64,000 bases of DNA from Flavobacterium praedii (lineage in GTDB: Bacteria; Bacteroidota; Bacteroidia; Flavobacteriales; Flavobacteriaceae), in the NCBI RefSeq assembly GCF_026810365.1, contig NZ_CP113948.1, forward strand, positions 634,001-698,000. The letters run 5' to 3'. Below the pieces are notes generated by a model. That model saw only the letters and a list, made by a program, of their open reading frames with translations, did no database searches and had not been told where the DNA came from. Every line of letters begins with the position of its first letter. Position 1 is the stretch's first letter. A program made the translations under genes and the position numbers. Shown one piece after another: positions 23,729 through 32,624 of this stretch.

Positions 23729-23785
23729 GTTTAAAGTTTAAAGTTTAAAGTTGTTTAGGCAATTGAGCTTTTGAACAACTTTAAA
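23729..23785. repeat. GTTTAAA tandem repeat inside an inverted repeat
   Basis: Three heptamers GTTTAAA (23729-23749) run into TTTAAAGTTGTT (23744-23755), whose exact complement AACAACTTTAAA follows at 23774-23785. This forms an AT-rich hairpin between the divergent DUF1599 and folP genes. Confidence 0.55.
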
Positions 23786-23812
23786 CAAAATAAACTTTAA
23801 ACAAAAAGTAAA

Positions 23813-24628
23813 ATGAACTGTAAAGGACAACTCGTAGACTTGTCGACGCCAAAAGTAATGGGGATTTTGAATGTAACTCCCAATTCTTTTTTTGACGGAG
23901 GAAAATATACAAATGAAAAGGAACTTCTGGATCGAGCTGAAAAAATTTTGAGCGAAGGTGCTGATTTTATTGATGTTGGAGCCTATTCGAGTAAACCCAG
24001 TGCTGAGTTTGTTTCGGAAGAAGAAGAGATTTTGAGAATAGTTCCTGTTGTGAAATTAGTGCTAAAATATTTTCCGAATTGCATTTTGTCAATTGATACG
24101 TTTCGAGCAGAAGTTGCTCGTGTTTGCATCGAAAATGGTGCGGCTATCATCAATGATATTTCAGCAGGAAAGCTAGACGATAAAATGTTGGAAACCATCG
24201 CAAAATATAATGTTCCTTACATCATGATGCACATGAGAGGAACACCGCAAACAATGCAAACACATACTCAATATGAAGCTATAATTAAGGAAATGTTGTT
24301 TTATTTTTCGGAACGAATTGCTGCAGCTAGGGCTTTTGGAATTAATGATTTAATTATAGATCCTGGTTTTGGTTTTGCTAAAACATTAGACCAAAATTAT
24401 GAAGTTTTACGAAAACTAGAATTGTTTGAAATGCTAGATTTACCTTTATTAGCAGGAGTTTCAAGGAAATCAATGATTTATAAAACGTTGAATTCGAATG
24501 CTGAAATGGCGTTGAATGGCACTACAGTTTTGAATACGATTGCTTTGACCAAAGGGGCAAAAATCCTTCGGGTTCACGATGTGAAAGAAGCGGTGGAGTG
24601 TGTTACTTTATTTAATAAACTAAATTAA
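23813..24628 (+). CDS. folP: dihydropteroate synthase
   Basis: Joins p-aminobenzoate to 6-hydroxymethyl-dihydropterin pyrophosphate in folate synthesis; the sulfonamide target. The 271 residues contain VMGILNVTPNSFFDGG, the pyrophosphate loop VGAYSSKPSAE, NDISAGKLD, MMHMRGTPQTMQ, DPGFGFAKT and the C-terminal SRKSM, all in order. The neighbouring lipoprotein gene starts one base after its stop, so the two are co-transcribed. The start codon follows the inverted repeat at 23729-23785. Confidence 0.96.
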   Translation: MNCKGQLVDLSTPKVMGILNVTPNSFFDGGKYTNEKELLDRAEKILSEGADFIDVGAYSSKPSAEFVSEEEEILRIVPVVKLVLKYFPNCILSIDTFRAEVARVCIENGAAIINDISAGKLDDKMLETIAKYNVPYIMMHMRGTPQTMQTHTQYEAIIKEMLFYFSERIAAARAFGINDLIIDPGFGFAKTLDQNYEVLRKLELFEMLDLPLLAGVSRKSMIYKTLNSNAEMALNGTTVLNTIALTKGAKILRVHDVKEAVECVTLFNKLN

Positions 24629-24629
24629 A

Positions 24630-25250
24630 ATGATAAAATATATTTTTGGATTTGTGCTGTTGCTTTTTATTTCTTGTGGAAATAAAGAAGATATTCTGTT
24701 GCCAAAAGCAGATCGATCGATTGTAAAAGAAGTAGTTGATCTTTCGCCTATTTATATTTTTTTTAGAGTAAAAGGAAAAGATACTTTGGCTGAAGTGAAT
24801 AGAAAAAACAGCATTATTACCACCAATTGGATATTTAATATTGATAAGCGTTTGCCATTGCGTTTGGTCATTCCAGAAGTAATGAAATTGCAACAAAAAA
24901 AGCGCGAGGAAAAAGAGCATCGAAACGAATTGGCGCTCAATTATTATTCTTATGCAGATAGTATTGGTAAAAACTTAGCTTTTATTCCTTTTACAAATGT
25001 GTATTATAAGTTGAAGAAACCCATTGGAACTGTGATTTTTTTTAATAAAAAAAATGAAATTTTATTGGAGAATCAACTTATTACAAAAGAAAAATTACGA
25101 GAGTTAATAGATAATCTTCCAGAAAATATAGCGAATAATTTTCTGTTTAGATTTGATAAAAACTTAGATTTTGGGAGTTATATCCAAAGTAAAATATTTA
25201 TTCAAACTTTAGAAAAAAAAATGAATAGCAATGAAGAGTTTATTTATTAA
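24630..25250 (+). CDS. hypothetical lipoprotein downstream of folP
   Basis: A 206-residue protein with a lipoprotein signal (YIFGFVLLLFISC, Cys16). The mature part is rich in Lys, Glu and Asn. It has a basic, coiled-coil-prone segment (KLQQKKREEKEHRNE) and a later strand-rich part (VYYKLKKPIGTVIFF). No family is recognised. It begins one base after the folP stop, so its expression is tied to folP, but folate chemistry gives no obvious role for a lipoprotein. Confidence 0.7.
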   Translation: MIKYIFGFVLLLFISCGNKEDILLPKADRSIVKEVVDLSPIYIFFRVKGKDTLAEVNRKNSIITTNWIFNIDKRLPLRLVIPEVMKLQQKKREEKEHRNELALNYYSYADSIGKNLAFIPFTNVYYKLKKPIGTVIFFNKKNEILLENQLITKEKLRELIDNLPENIANNFLFRFDKNLDFGSYIQSKIFIQTLEKKMNSNEEFIY

Positions 25251-25329
25251 GTACTTTAATCTGAAAACTGAAACTGAATACTTTTCACATCTTAATAACT
25301 GAACACTGCGACTGCAAACTGAACACTTG

Positions 25330-25803
25330 TTACTGGTGGTGATACGGTTCGTTTCTCAAAATTGTAAAACCACGATACAATTGTTCTATAAAAAACAACC
25401 GCACCATTTGATGCGAAAAAGTCATTAAAGAAAGTGATATTTTTCCATTTGCCTTGGCATAAACAGTATCCGAGAAGCCGTAAGGACCGCCTATGACAAA
25501 TACTAAAGTTTTTACACCTGAATTCATTTTTTTTTGCAATTCGGCAGAAAAGGCTACGCTCGAAAAAGTTTTTCCATTTTCGTCTAATAAAATAAGTTGA
25601 TCAGTAGGTGTAATTTTAGACAGAATAAGCTCGCCTTCTTTCTCTTTTTGTTGACTTTCGGATAAGTTTTTTACGTTTTTGATGTCTGGAATAATCTCTA
25701 AATCAAATTTAATATAGAAAGACAAACGCTTAGTATAATCTTCAATTAAGGTTTGTAATGCTTTATTGTCGGTTTTACCGATGGCGATCAGTTTGATGTT
25801 CAT
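25330..25803 (-). CDS. rlmH: 23S rRNA (pseudouridine1915-N3)-methyltransferase RlmH
   Basis: SPOUT-class SAM methyltransferase that modifies helix 69 of 23S rRNA. The 157 residues start MNIKLIAIGKTDN and show the SPOUT knot FVIGGPYGFS (about 103) and the C-terminal signature SHQMVRLFFIEQLYRGFTIL followed by RNEPYHH, which is diagnostic. It is convergent with the folP-linked lipoprotein gene; the 79-bp gap holds a direct repeat AACTGAACACT at 25297 and 25317. Confidence 0.95.
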   Translation of the reverse strand: MNIKLIAIGKTDNKALQTLIEDYTKRLSFYIKFDLEIIPDIKNVKNLSESQQKEKEGELILSKITPTDQLILLDENGKTFSSVAFSAELQKKMNSGVKTLVFVIGGPYGFSDTVYAKANGKISLSLMTFSHQMVRLFFIEQLYRGFTILRNEPYHHQ

Positions 25804-25933
25804 TTTTACTAGTTTAAAAGGCGCAAAGTTACAAAAGGACTTTGTTTTTCATTATTTTAAATAAAATTTATGTTATGAGATTTAGAAAACATCATTTTAT
25901 AAATTAAAAGAATCTTTATTTCTTGATAAATCA

Positions 25934-25964
25934 TTTGGATATCATAATGTTTTGTCTATTTTTG
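25934..25964 (+). promoter_or_regulatory. promoter of the TauE-type gene (TTTG-N19-TATTTTTG)
   Basis: TTTG at 25934-25937 and TATTTTTG at 25957-25964 with a 19-bp spacer. A start codon at 25952 would lie inside it, which fixes translation at 25979 or 25985. Confidence 0.65.
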
Positions 25965-25978
25965 TCAAAAATAATAGA

Positions 25979-26764
25979 ATGTCTATGGATTTAGTGGGAT
26001 TAATTGTTGCAGGATTAGTAGTTGGTTTTATTGTTGGGATGACAGGTGTAGGTGGTGGTTCTTTAATGACACCGATTTTATTATGGTTTGGGATACCGCC
26101 CTCAACAGCGGTTGGAACCGATTTGTTATATGCAGCTATTACAAAATCTGGAGGTGTATATGTACACAACAAGAAAAAAAATATTAACTGGACCATAACA
26201 GGTTGGCTAACATTGGGTAGCGTACCCGCTGCTTTGTTGACCTTGTGGATTCTTCATAATTTGAAAACAGACCTGGAGGTTCTGAATAAAGTTATAAAAT
26301 ATAGCTTGGGATGGGCATTATTATTTACATCGGTTGCTATTATTTTTAAAAAGAAGTTATTGGTGTTTTCGCAAAAACATGCAGGTGATAAATTTCATAG
26401 TGAGAGTAAAACTCAGAATTTATTAACCGTTGCTATAGGTGTAATGTTAGGGGCAACAGTAACGCTGACTTCAATTGGTGCAGGTGCCTTAGGAACAGTA
26501 ACTTTATTTTTTCTATATCCTCTATTACCCACTCCAAAATTAGTGGGGACAGAAATTGCACATGCAGTACCTTTAACACTGGTTGCTGGCTTGGGACATG
26601 CATCAATGGGAAATTTGGATTTAAATATATTGGGACATTTATTACTAGGTTCATTGCCAGGAATATATTTAGGTAGTATGTTGAGCGGAAAACTGCCTGA
26701 TTTATTGCTTAGAAATGCAATTGCTGTAATGCTGTTTTATGTTGGTTTTAAGTTGGTAGCCTAA
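25979..26764 (+). CDS. TauE/SafE-family sulfite/sulfonate exporter
   Basis: A 261-residue membrane protein with about eight spans in two similar halves. The N-terminal GMTGVGGGSLMTPILLWF and the second-half ATVTLTSIGAGALGTV are the paired Gly-rich signatures of the TauE/SafE (DUF81) family. Members export sulfite, sulfonates or other small organic anions; the cargo here is unknown. The start follows from the promoter just upstream. It stands alone on its strand. An imperfect palindrome (26827-26868) with trailing T may end its transcript. Confidence 0.85.
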   Translation: MSMDLVGLIVAGLVVGFIVGMTGVGGGSLMTPILLWFGIPPSTAVGTDLLYAAITKSGGVYVHNKKKNINWTITGWLTLGSVPAALLTLWILHNLKTDLEVLNKVIKYSLGWALLFTSVAIIFKKKLLVFSQKHAGDKFHSESKTQNLLTVAIGVMLGATVTLTSIGAGALGTVTLFFLYPLLPTPKLVGTEIAHAVPLTLVAGLGHASMGNLDLNILGHLLLGSLPGIYLGSMLSGKLPDLLLRNAIAVMLFYVGFKLVA

Positions 26765-26826
26765 TATTTTTAAGGATTCATTGACTGCATAGTTAAGATT
26801 AGTTTCATTTTAGTATTTAAAATTTT

Positions 26827-26868
26827 ACCGCGGATTCTCAGGTTTTTAAAAATCTGCGAATCTGCGGT
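26827..26868. repeat. intergenic palindrome of the CGCAGATTCGCAGAT type
   Basis: ACCGCGGATTCTCAGG and ATCTGCGAATCTGCGGT are complementary at about 14 of 17 positions around an A/T loop, and a T-run follows. It may also act as the terminator of the TauE-type gene. Confidence 0.5.
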
Positions 26869-26959
26869 TTTTTGTTTTGTCTAAAATACTAGGAAATTAT
26901 CGAGCTTAATTTTTAGGAGAAGATATAATTTCTTGACCTATATTAATGATCTTAGAACC

Positions 26960-27074
26960 GCAAGAGGGATAGAAACTAGCTACCGAAGTAGCGTGAATAG
27001 CCCGACCGCATTATGGAAAGGAGCCGAATGAGGGTCTGCTATATTTGGCTCCTTTTTATAATGGGGTCTTGCCC
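26960..27074 (+). ncRNA. structured three-stem element, copy 2 (possibly Flavo-1-type RNA)
   Basis: Same length (115 nt) and layout as the copy at 13642-13756. The closing stem is GCAAG/CTTGC (26960-26964 with 27068-27072), the hairpin GCTAC-CGAA-GTAGC is unchanged, and the long hairpin is CATTATGGAAAGGAGCC / GGCTCCTTTTTATAATG. Both closing and long stems differ from copy 1 by paired changes. Here it lies 152 bases upstream of dnaK, on the same strand, but before the apparent dnaK promoter, so it is probably not part of the main dnaK leader. Confidence 0.6.
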
Positions 27075-27089
27075 AAGTGATTCTGAAAA

Positions 27090-27136
27090 TGTCAGTTTGT
27101 CATATTATTTTATGCCAATTGTAATGAATACTGACA
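27090..27136. promoter_or_regulatory. inverted repeat TGTCAGT...ACTGACA upstream of dnaK
   Basis: Perfect 7-bp arms at 27090-27096 and 27130-27136, with flanking A/T also matching (AAATGTCAGT and the complement of ACTGACAATTT). They lie about 95 and 50 bp before the expected transcription start, a position suited to an activator. Confidence 0.4.
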
Positions 27137-27155
27137 ATTTACTCGGTTTTTTATA

Positions 27156-27172
27156 TTGGCATAATCATTGCC
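27156..27172 (+). promoter_or_regulatory. sigma-54-like -24/-12 promoter of dnaK
   Basis: TTGGCAT, AATCA, TTGCC: the GG at 27158-27159 and GC at 27170-27171 are separated by exactly ten bases, as in RpoN promoters. No TAnnTTTG box is seen between here and the ATG. The leader would be about 44 nt. Confidence 0.5.
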
Positions 27173-27226
27173 TTAGAGTCATCGAGCCGTTAAAATAAGT
27201 ATACAATAAAATTAAATATATTAAAA

Positions 27227-29110
27227 ATGGGTAAAATAATCGGAATTGATTTAGGTACAACAAACTCTTGTGTTTCTGTAATGGAAGGTAATGAAGCAGT
27301 AGTAATCCCTAATGCTGAAGGAAAAAGAACAACACCATCTATCATCGCTTTTGTTGAAGGTGGAGAAATTAAAGTAGGTGATCCTGCAAAAAGACAAGCA
27401 GTAACTAATCCAACTAAGACTATTGCTTCTATCAAACGTTTTATGGGTCATTCTTTTGCTGAAATTACAAATGAAGCAAAAAGAGTATCTTATTCAGTTG
27501 TAAAAGGGGACAACAATACACCACGTGTGGATATTGATGGTCGTTTGTACTCTGCTCAAGAATTGTCAGCTATGACACTTCAAAAAATGAAAAAAACAGC
27601 TGAAGACTATTTAGGTCAAACAGTTACAGAAGCAGTTATTACTGTTCCTGCTTACTTTAATGATGCACAACGTCAAGCTACAAAAGAAGCTGGTGAAATT
27701 GCTGGTCTTAAAGTAATGCGTATTATCAACGAACCAACTGCTGCAGCTTTGGCTTACGGTTTGGACAAAAAAGGTAAAGATCAAAAAATTGCTGTTTACG
27801 ATTTAGGTGGAGGTACATTTGATATCTCTGTTCTTGAATTAGGAGACGGAGTTTTTGAAGTATTATCTACAAATGGTGATACTCACCTTGGAGGAGATGA
27901 TTTTGACCACGAAATTATTGACTGGTTGGCTAACGAATTTTTAACTGAAGAAGGTATTGATTTACGTTTAGATCCAATGTCTTTGCAACGTTTGAAAGAA
28001 GCTGCTGAGAAAGCAAAAATTGAATTGTCATCTTCTGCTGAAACTGAAATTAACTTACCATATGTAACTGCTACAGCTTCAGGACCAAAACACTTAGTTA
28101 AAAAATTAACTAGAGCTAAATTTGAGCAATTAACAGATTCATTAGTAAAACGTTCTATGGCACCAGTTGCTAAAGCGTTGAAAGATGCAGGTTTATCTGT
28201 TTCGGATATTGACGAAGTTATCTTAGTTGGAGGATCTACTCGTATGCCAAGAATTGCTGACGAAGTGGAGAAATTCTTTGGTAAAAAAGCGTCTAAAGGA
28301 GTTAACCCTGATGAAGTAGTTGCAATTGGAGCTGCTATTCAAGGTGGAGTTCTTTCTGGAGATGTAAAAGATGTATTGTTACTTGACGTTACACCTTTGT
28401 CTTTAGGTATCGAAACTATGGGTGGAGTTATGACTACATTGATTGAGTCTAACACAACTATTCCAACAAAAAAATCTCAAGTATTCTCTACTGCTGCTGA
28501 TTCTCAACCAACTGTTGAAATTCACGTATTGCAAGGAGCTAGAGCAATGGCTGCAGATAACAAAACTATCGGTCGTTTCCATTTAGATGGTATTCCACCA
28601 GCACCAAGAGGAGTTCCTCAAATTGAAGTAACTTTTGATATTGATGCAAATGGTATCATCAAAGTTTCTGCAACTGACAAAGGAACTGGTAAATCTCACG
28701 ATATTCGTATCGAAGCTTCTTCTGGATTAACAGCTGAAGAAATCGAAAGAATGAAAAAAGATGCTGAAGCTAATGCTGATGCTGACAAAATCGCTAAAGA
28801 AAGAGCTGAAAAATTGAACGAAGCAGACGGAATGATTTTCCAAACTGAGTCTCAATTGAAAGAACTTGGAACTAAATTATCTGATGATAACAAAGTAGCT
28901 ATCGAATATGCATTGACTGAATTGAGAATGGCACACCAATCTCAAGACATTCCTGCAATTCAAACAGCTCTTGACAACATTAATGCAGCTTGGAAAACAG
29001 CTACAGAAGCAATGTACGCTCAAGGAGAACAAGGTCAAGCTGCTGCAGAGCCACAAGCACAAGCGCAAGGAGACAATGTTGAAGACGTTGAATTCGAAGA
29101 AGTAAAATAA
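27227..29110 (+). CDS. dnaK: molecular chaperone DnaK (Hsp70)
   Basis: ATP-driven chaperone of 627 residues. It opens with [20 protein letters not shown] (phosphate loop 1). [29 protein letters not shown] and [13 protein letters not shown] mark the nucleotide-binding domain. The substrate-binding domain holds [17 protein letters not shown], then a helical lid and an acidic tail ending [11 protein letters not shown]. grpE and dnaJ are not adjacent, the usual state in many Bacteroidota. The promoter region carries a sigma-54-like element and an inverted repeat, which suggests dedicated heat-shock or stress control. Confidence 0.98.
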   Translation: MGKIIGIDLGTTNSCVSVMEGNEAVVIPNAEGKRTTPSIIAFVEGGEIKVGDPAKRQAVTNPTKTIASIKRFMGHSFAEITNEAKRVSYSVVKGDNNTPRVDIDGRLYSAQELSAMTLQKMKKTAEDYLGQTVTEAVITVPAYFNDAQRQATKEAGEIAGLKVMRIINEPTAAALAYGLDKKGKDQKIAVYDLGGGTFDISVLELGDGVFEVLSTNGDTHLGGDDFDHEIIDWLANEFLTEEGIDLRLDPMSLQRLKEAAEKAKIELSSSAETEINLPYVTATASGPKHLVKKLTRAKFEQLTDSLVKRSMAPVAKALKDAGLSVSDIDEVILVGGSTRMPRIADEVEKFFGKKASKGVNPDEVVAIGAAIQGGVLSGDVKDVLLLDVTPLSLGIETMGGVMTTLIESNTTIPTKKSQVFSTAADSQPTVEIHVLQGARAMAADNKTIGRFHLDGIPPAPRGVPQIEVTFDIDANGIIKVSATDKGTGKSHDIRIEASSGLTAEEIERMKKDAEANADADKIAKERAEKLNEADGMIFQTESQLKELGTKLSDDNKVAIEYALTELRMAHQSQDIPAIQTALDNINAAWKTATEAMYAQGEQGQAAAEPQAQAQGDNVEDVEFEEVK

Positions 29111-29161
29111 TTATTTCTGTAAAGATGCGATTTATCGCGTCTTCTACTACATAATTAATAT

Positions 29162-29191
29162 AAACCGAGCTAGTAATAGCTCGGTTTTTTT
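29162..29191 (+). terminator. intrinsic terminator after dnaK
   Basis: AAACCGAGCTA / TAGCTCGGTTT with a 4-nt loop and seven T. Confidence 0.88.
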
Positions 29192-29248
29192 ATGCATTAA
29201 AGTCAAAGACATAATTTTTTTTTGTAATATTACTATACAATTTATTTT

Positions 29249-30319
29249 ATGAGAAAAATTAAATACAAGAAAGGAAAGCGATTACAGCCTTATAGTCTAG
29301 AATATACGGGTTTACATAAAAGCAAAGAGATTGAAATGCAATTGTTTGTTTATGATGATAGTACCATAAGTGAATATGAAAATGGGACTATTACTAACTT
29401 AGAAAAGCATATTGATTATAATAAAACAAATTGGTTAAATGTTCATGGGTTGAATGATATTGATTTATTAAAAGAAATTACCAGCTATTTTAAAATCGAT
29501 AATTTTATGTTGGCAGATATCTTAAACACCACTAGAAGAACTAAACTAGAGGAAGAAAAGGATGTTTTGTTTTTTAATATAAAATCAATGTTACCTTCTG
29601 AAACTTCAGATGATATTAGAGTAGAACAGATTAGTTTCTTGTTAAAAAAAGGAATTTTAATTTCATTTCAGGAAAAAAGAAGTGATTTTTTTACGCACAT
29701 ACGGGAACGCATTCGAACCAATACAGGAATTCTACGATCCAAAAATGCGGATTATTTATTGTATAATTTACTGGATGCAATTATTGGTAATTTTTATATA
29801 ACAATCGAAAATGAAGAAGATAAAATAGAAGATTTGATAAATCTTACAAAAAATAGTGCTGATCCCATAATTTTGGAAAGAATAGAAAAGCATCGGGATA
29901 ATTTTAATTTCCTTAAGCGTTCGATTATCCCACTTCGGGATTCTTTGTATGATATTAAAAGTATAAAAGAAGACAATGTATTTAATGAAATCGAATCGGA
30001 TAATTTTAGTTTTTTTACCCGTTTGCATCAAAAATGTTTAGAGCTTTTGGAACAAATAGAATCGGATATGGGATCCTTAGAAAGTGCATCTAATTTCTTT
30101 TTTGCGGCACAAACGCATAAGATGAATGAGATTATGAAGACGCTTACAATTATCTCAGTAGTATTTATTCCGCTTACATTTATTGTTGGGGTTTATGGAA
30201 TGAATTTTGAAAATATGCCAGAATTGAGATCCCATTATGGGTATTTTTGGGTCATGGGGTTTATGTTTTTTGTAGTAATTGGAATGATTTTTTATTTTAA
30301 AAAGAGAAATTGGTATTAA
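29249..30319 (+). CDS. corA: CorA-type magnesium/cobalt transporter
   Basis: A 356-residue pentameric Mg2+ channel subunit. A large cytosolic N-terminal domain (LNVHGLNDIDLL and a long helix with MGSLESASNFFF) is followed by two C-terminal membrane helices. The selectivity motif GMN (in VYGMNFENMPEL, about residue 316) closes the first helix, and the second ends in KKRNWY. All are standard for CorA. It is monocistronic, between dnaK and pta. Confidence 0.95.
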   Translation: MRKIKYKKGKRLQPYSLEYTGLHKSKEIEMQLFVYDDSTISEYENGTITNLEKHIDYNKTNWLNVHGLNDIDLLKEITSYFKIDNFMLADILNTTRRTKLEEEKDVLFFNIKSMLPSETSDDIRVEQISFLLKKGILISFQEKRSDFFTHIRERIRTNTGILRSKNADYLLYNLLDAIIGNFYITIENEEDKIEDLINLTKNSADPIILERIEKHRDNFNFLKRSIIPLRDSLYDIKSIKEDNVFNEIESDNFSFFTRLHQKCLELLEQIESDMGSLESASNFFFAAQTHKMNEIMKTLTIISVVFIPLTFIVGVYGMNFENMPELRSHYGYFWVMGFMFFVVIGMIFYFKKRNWY

Positions 30320-30436
30320 TTTATGGAATAGTGTGCACTTTATTATTTAAAACTGATTTAGGTCATATTTAAATGGGAATTAAATATTTATTTTTGTAAA
30401 AAATGCAAAAGGGATTAAAATTTTAAAAGAATCAAT

Positions 30437-32530
30437 ATGAATAAAGCGATATATATTGCAACTATAGAGGAAAATTGTGGTAAAACTATAATTAGTCTTG
30501 GGTTGATGAGAACACTTTTGGGAAGAACGGCTAGAGTTGGTTATTTTAGACCAATAATTGAAGACTATGAGGAAGGAAAAAAGGATACTCACATCGAAAT
30601 GGTAATTTCTCATTTTGATTTAGATATCAATTATGAAGATGCTTATGCTATTACAAAAAGCAAGTTAATCAAGAAAAAAAATAAAGGAAAACTGGGTGAA
30701 GTTGTCGATTTAATTATTGAAAAATATAAAAAATTAGAAGAACGCTTTGATTTTGTCCTAGTTGAAGGGACTAGTTTTTCTGGAGAAGGTACAGTTATCG
30801 AATTGGATATGAATGTGCTTATTGCAAAAAACCTTGGAATTCCAACCATTATCGTTGGCTCTGGCGAAGGAAAAACTTTAGAGGAATTAGTAGATAATTT
30901 GAATTTGGCATACAATTCATTTAAAGTGAAGGAGGTAGAAGTATTAGCTGTTATAGCTAATAAAGTGCAACCTGAAAATTTAGATTTGGTAACTTCTGGC
31001 CTGCAAAAAAGTTTACCAAATTCGATACTGGTAAATTCAATACCATTGATTTCAAGCTTGCACAATCCAACCATTCAGGAGATTGTGGAAGTTCTGGATG
31101 CTAAAATATTATTTGGACATGAATATTTAAACAATCAGAGTGGTAGTTATAGTATTGGAGCAATGCAATTGTGTAACTATTTGTTACATCTAAAAGAAAA
31201 TGGACTTATTATTACTCCAGGAGATCGTGCTGATATAATTCTTGGGGCATTACAAGCCAATGAATCTGCAAATTATCCATCCGTTTCTGGTATAGTTTTG
31301 ACAGGTAATATTATTCCGGAAGAAAGTATTTTGAAGTTAATAGAAGGTCTTTCTACCGTTGTGCCAATTATTACTGTTGAAGGAGGAACATATCATATTG
31401 CCAATAAAATTGGAAATATAAAATCTAAGATCTATGCGGGTAATTTACAGAAAATAGAGACTTCTATAAATACCTTTGACAAATATGTTGATTTAGATGC
31501 ACTAACCAATAAATTTAATGCTTTTGAGGCAGAAGGTATGACCCCAAAAATGTTTCAATACAACTTGGTTAAAAGGGCAAAAGAACACCGAAAACATATT
31601 GTTTTGCCAGAAGGAAATGATGATAGAATTATTATTGCAGCAGCTCGTTTACAAGCAATGGATGTTGTAGATATTTCGATTATTGGCAATCAAAAACAAA
31701 TTGAGAGCAAAGTTGTAGAGTTAGGTTTGGAATTTGATTTTTCTAAAATTGCAATTATTAATCCCAAAGATTCTGAACATTATGATGATTATGTAAATAC
31801 GTATTATGAGTTGCGAAAAGCCAAAAATGTAACTCTTGGTATGGCCAAAGATTTATTGGAAGATGTTTCCTATTTTGGTACAATGATGGTTTACAAAGGT
31901 CATGCAGATGGAATGGTTTCGGGTGCTGCCCATACAACGCAACATACCATTTTGCCTGCTTTACAATTTATTAAAACCAAACCAAATTCTTCTGTGGTTT
32001 CTTCTATTTTCTTTATGTGTTTGGAAGATAGAGTTTCTATTTTTGGCGATTGTGCTATCAATCCAAATCCTACAGCAGAACAATTAGCCGAAATTGCAAT
32101 ATCTTCAGCTGATTCGAGTACCGCTTTTGGAATTGAACCCAAAATTGCCATGCTTTCCTATTCTTCTGGGTCTTCAGGTAAAGGAGATGAAGTTGATAAA
32201 GTAAGAGCGGCTACTGAAATTGTTAGAAAAAAACGCCCTGATCTTAAAATAGAAGGTCCTATTCAATACGATGCAGCTGTAGATATGGAAGTTGGACAAA
32301 GTAAAATGCCTAATTCTGAAGTAGCAGGACAAGCAAGTGTTTTAATTTTCCCTGATTTAAATACAGGAAACAATACGTACAAAGCAGTACAAAGAGAAAC
32401 AGGAGCATTAGCAATAGGTCCAATGTTGCAAGGTTTGAATAAACCGGTAAATGACTTGAGCCGTGGATGTACGATAGACGATATCATTAACACTGTTGTA
32501 ATCACTGCAATTCAAGCACAAGGACTATAA
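30437..32530 (+). CDS. pta: phosphate acetyltransferase (long form with BioD-like domain)
   Basis: Converts acetyl-CoA and phosphate to acetyl phosphate. The 697 residues comprise an N-terminal BioD-like P-loop-derived domain (IATIEENCGKTIISLGLMR, about 5-23; VLVEGTSFSGEG), a central DRTGG region and the C-terminal PTA_PTB catalytic domain (HIVLPEGNDDR, GMVSGAAHTT, SSGSSGKGDEVDKV). The long architecture matches E. coli Pta, where the N-terminus senses metabolites. A TATTTTTG box at 30389-30396 is a plausible -7 element. ackA follows 94 bases later. Confidence 0.96.
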   Translation: MNKAIYIATIEENCGKTIISLGLMRTLLGRTARVGYFRPIIEDYEEGKKDTHIEMVISHFDLDINYEDAYAITKSKLIKKKNKGKLGEVVDLIIEKYKKLEERFDFVLVEGTSFSGEGTVIELDMNVLIAKNLGIPTIIVGSGEGKTLEELVDNLNLAYNSFKVKEVEVLAVIANKVQPENLDLVTSGLQKSLPNSILVNSIPLISSLHNPTIQEIVEVLDAKILFGHEYLNNQSGSYSIGAMQLCNYLLHLKENGLIITPGDRADIILGALQANESANYPSVSGIVLTGNIIPEESILKLIEGLSTVVPIITVEGGTYHIANKIGNIKSKIYAGNLQKIETSINTFDKYVDLDALTNKFNAFEAEGMTPKMFQYNLVKRAKEHRKHIVLPEGNDDRIIIAAARLQAMDVVDISIIGNQKQIESKVVELGLEFDFSKIAIINPKDSEHYDDYVNTYYELRKAKNVTLGMAKDLLEDVSYFGTMMVYKGHADGMVSGAAHTTQHTILPALQFIKTKPNSSVVSSIFFMCLEDRVSIFGDCAINPNPTAEQLAEIAISSADSSTAFGIEPKIAMLSYSSGSSGKGDEVDKVRAATEIVRKKRPDLKIEGPIQYDAAVDMEVGQSKMPNSEVAGQASVLIFPDLNTGNNTYKAVQRETGALAIGPMLQGLNKPVNDLSRGCTIDDIINTVVITAIQAQGL

Positions 32531-32624
32531 CAATTTAATTTAAAGATGTTAATGTTCAATTAGAACTAGTTTCTCTTTGGATATTTTCGATCTTTTAATC
32601 TTTTTAATTTTAAATTTAGTATAA

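Noticed and set aside
23729..23749. Tandem GTTTAAA units as a possible CRISPR fragment
   Set aside because: The units are seven bases long without spacers, and no cas gene lies in the window. This is a short tandem repeat in an intergenic hairpin.
27013..27198. 61-codon open frame between the structured element and dnaK
   Set aside because: It starts inside the long hairpin of the structured element, runs through the putative dnaK promoter and shows no protein-like composition.
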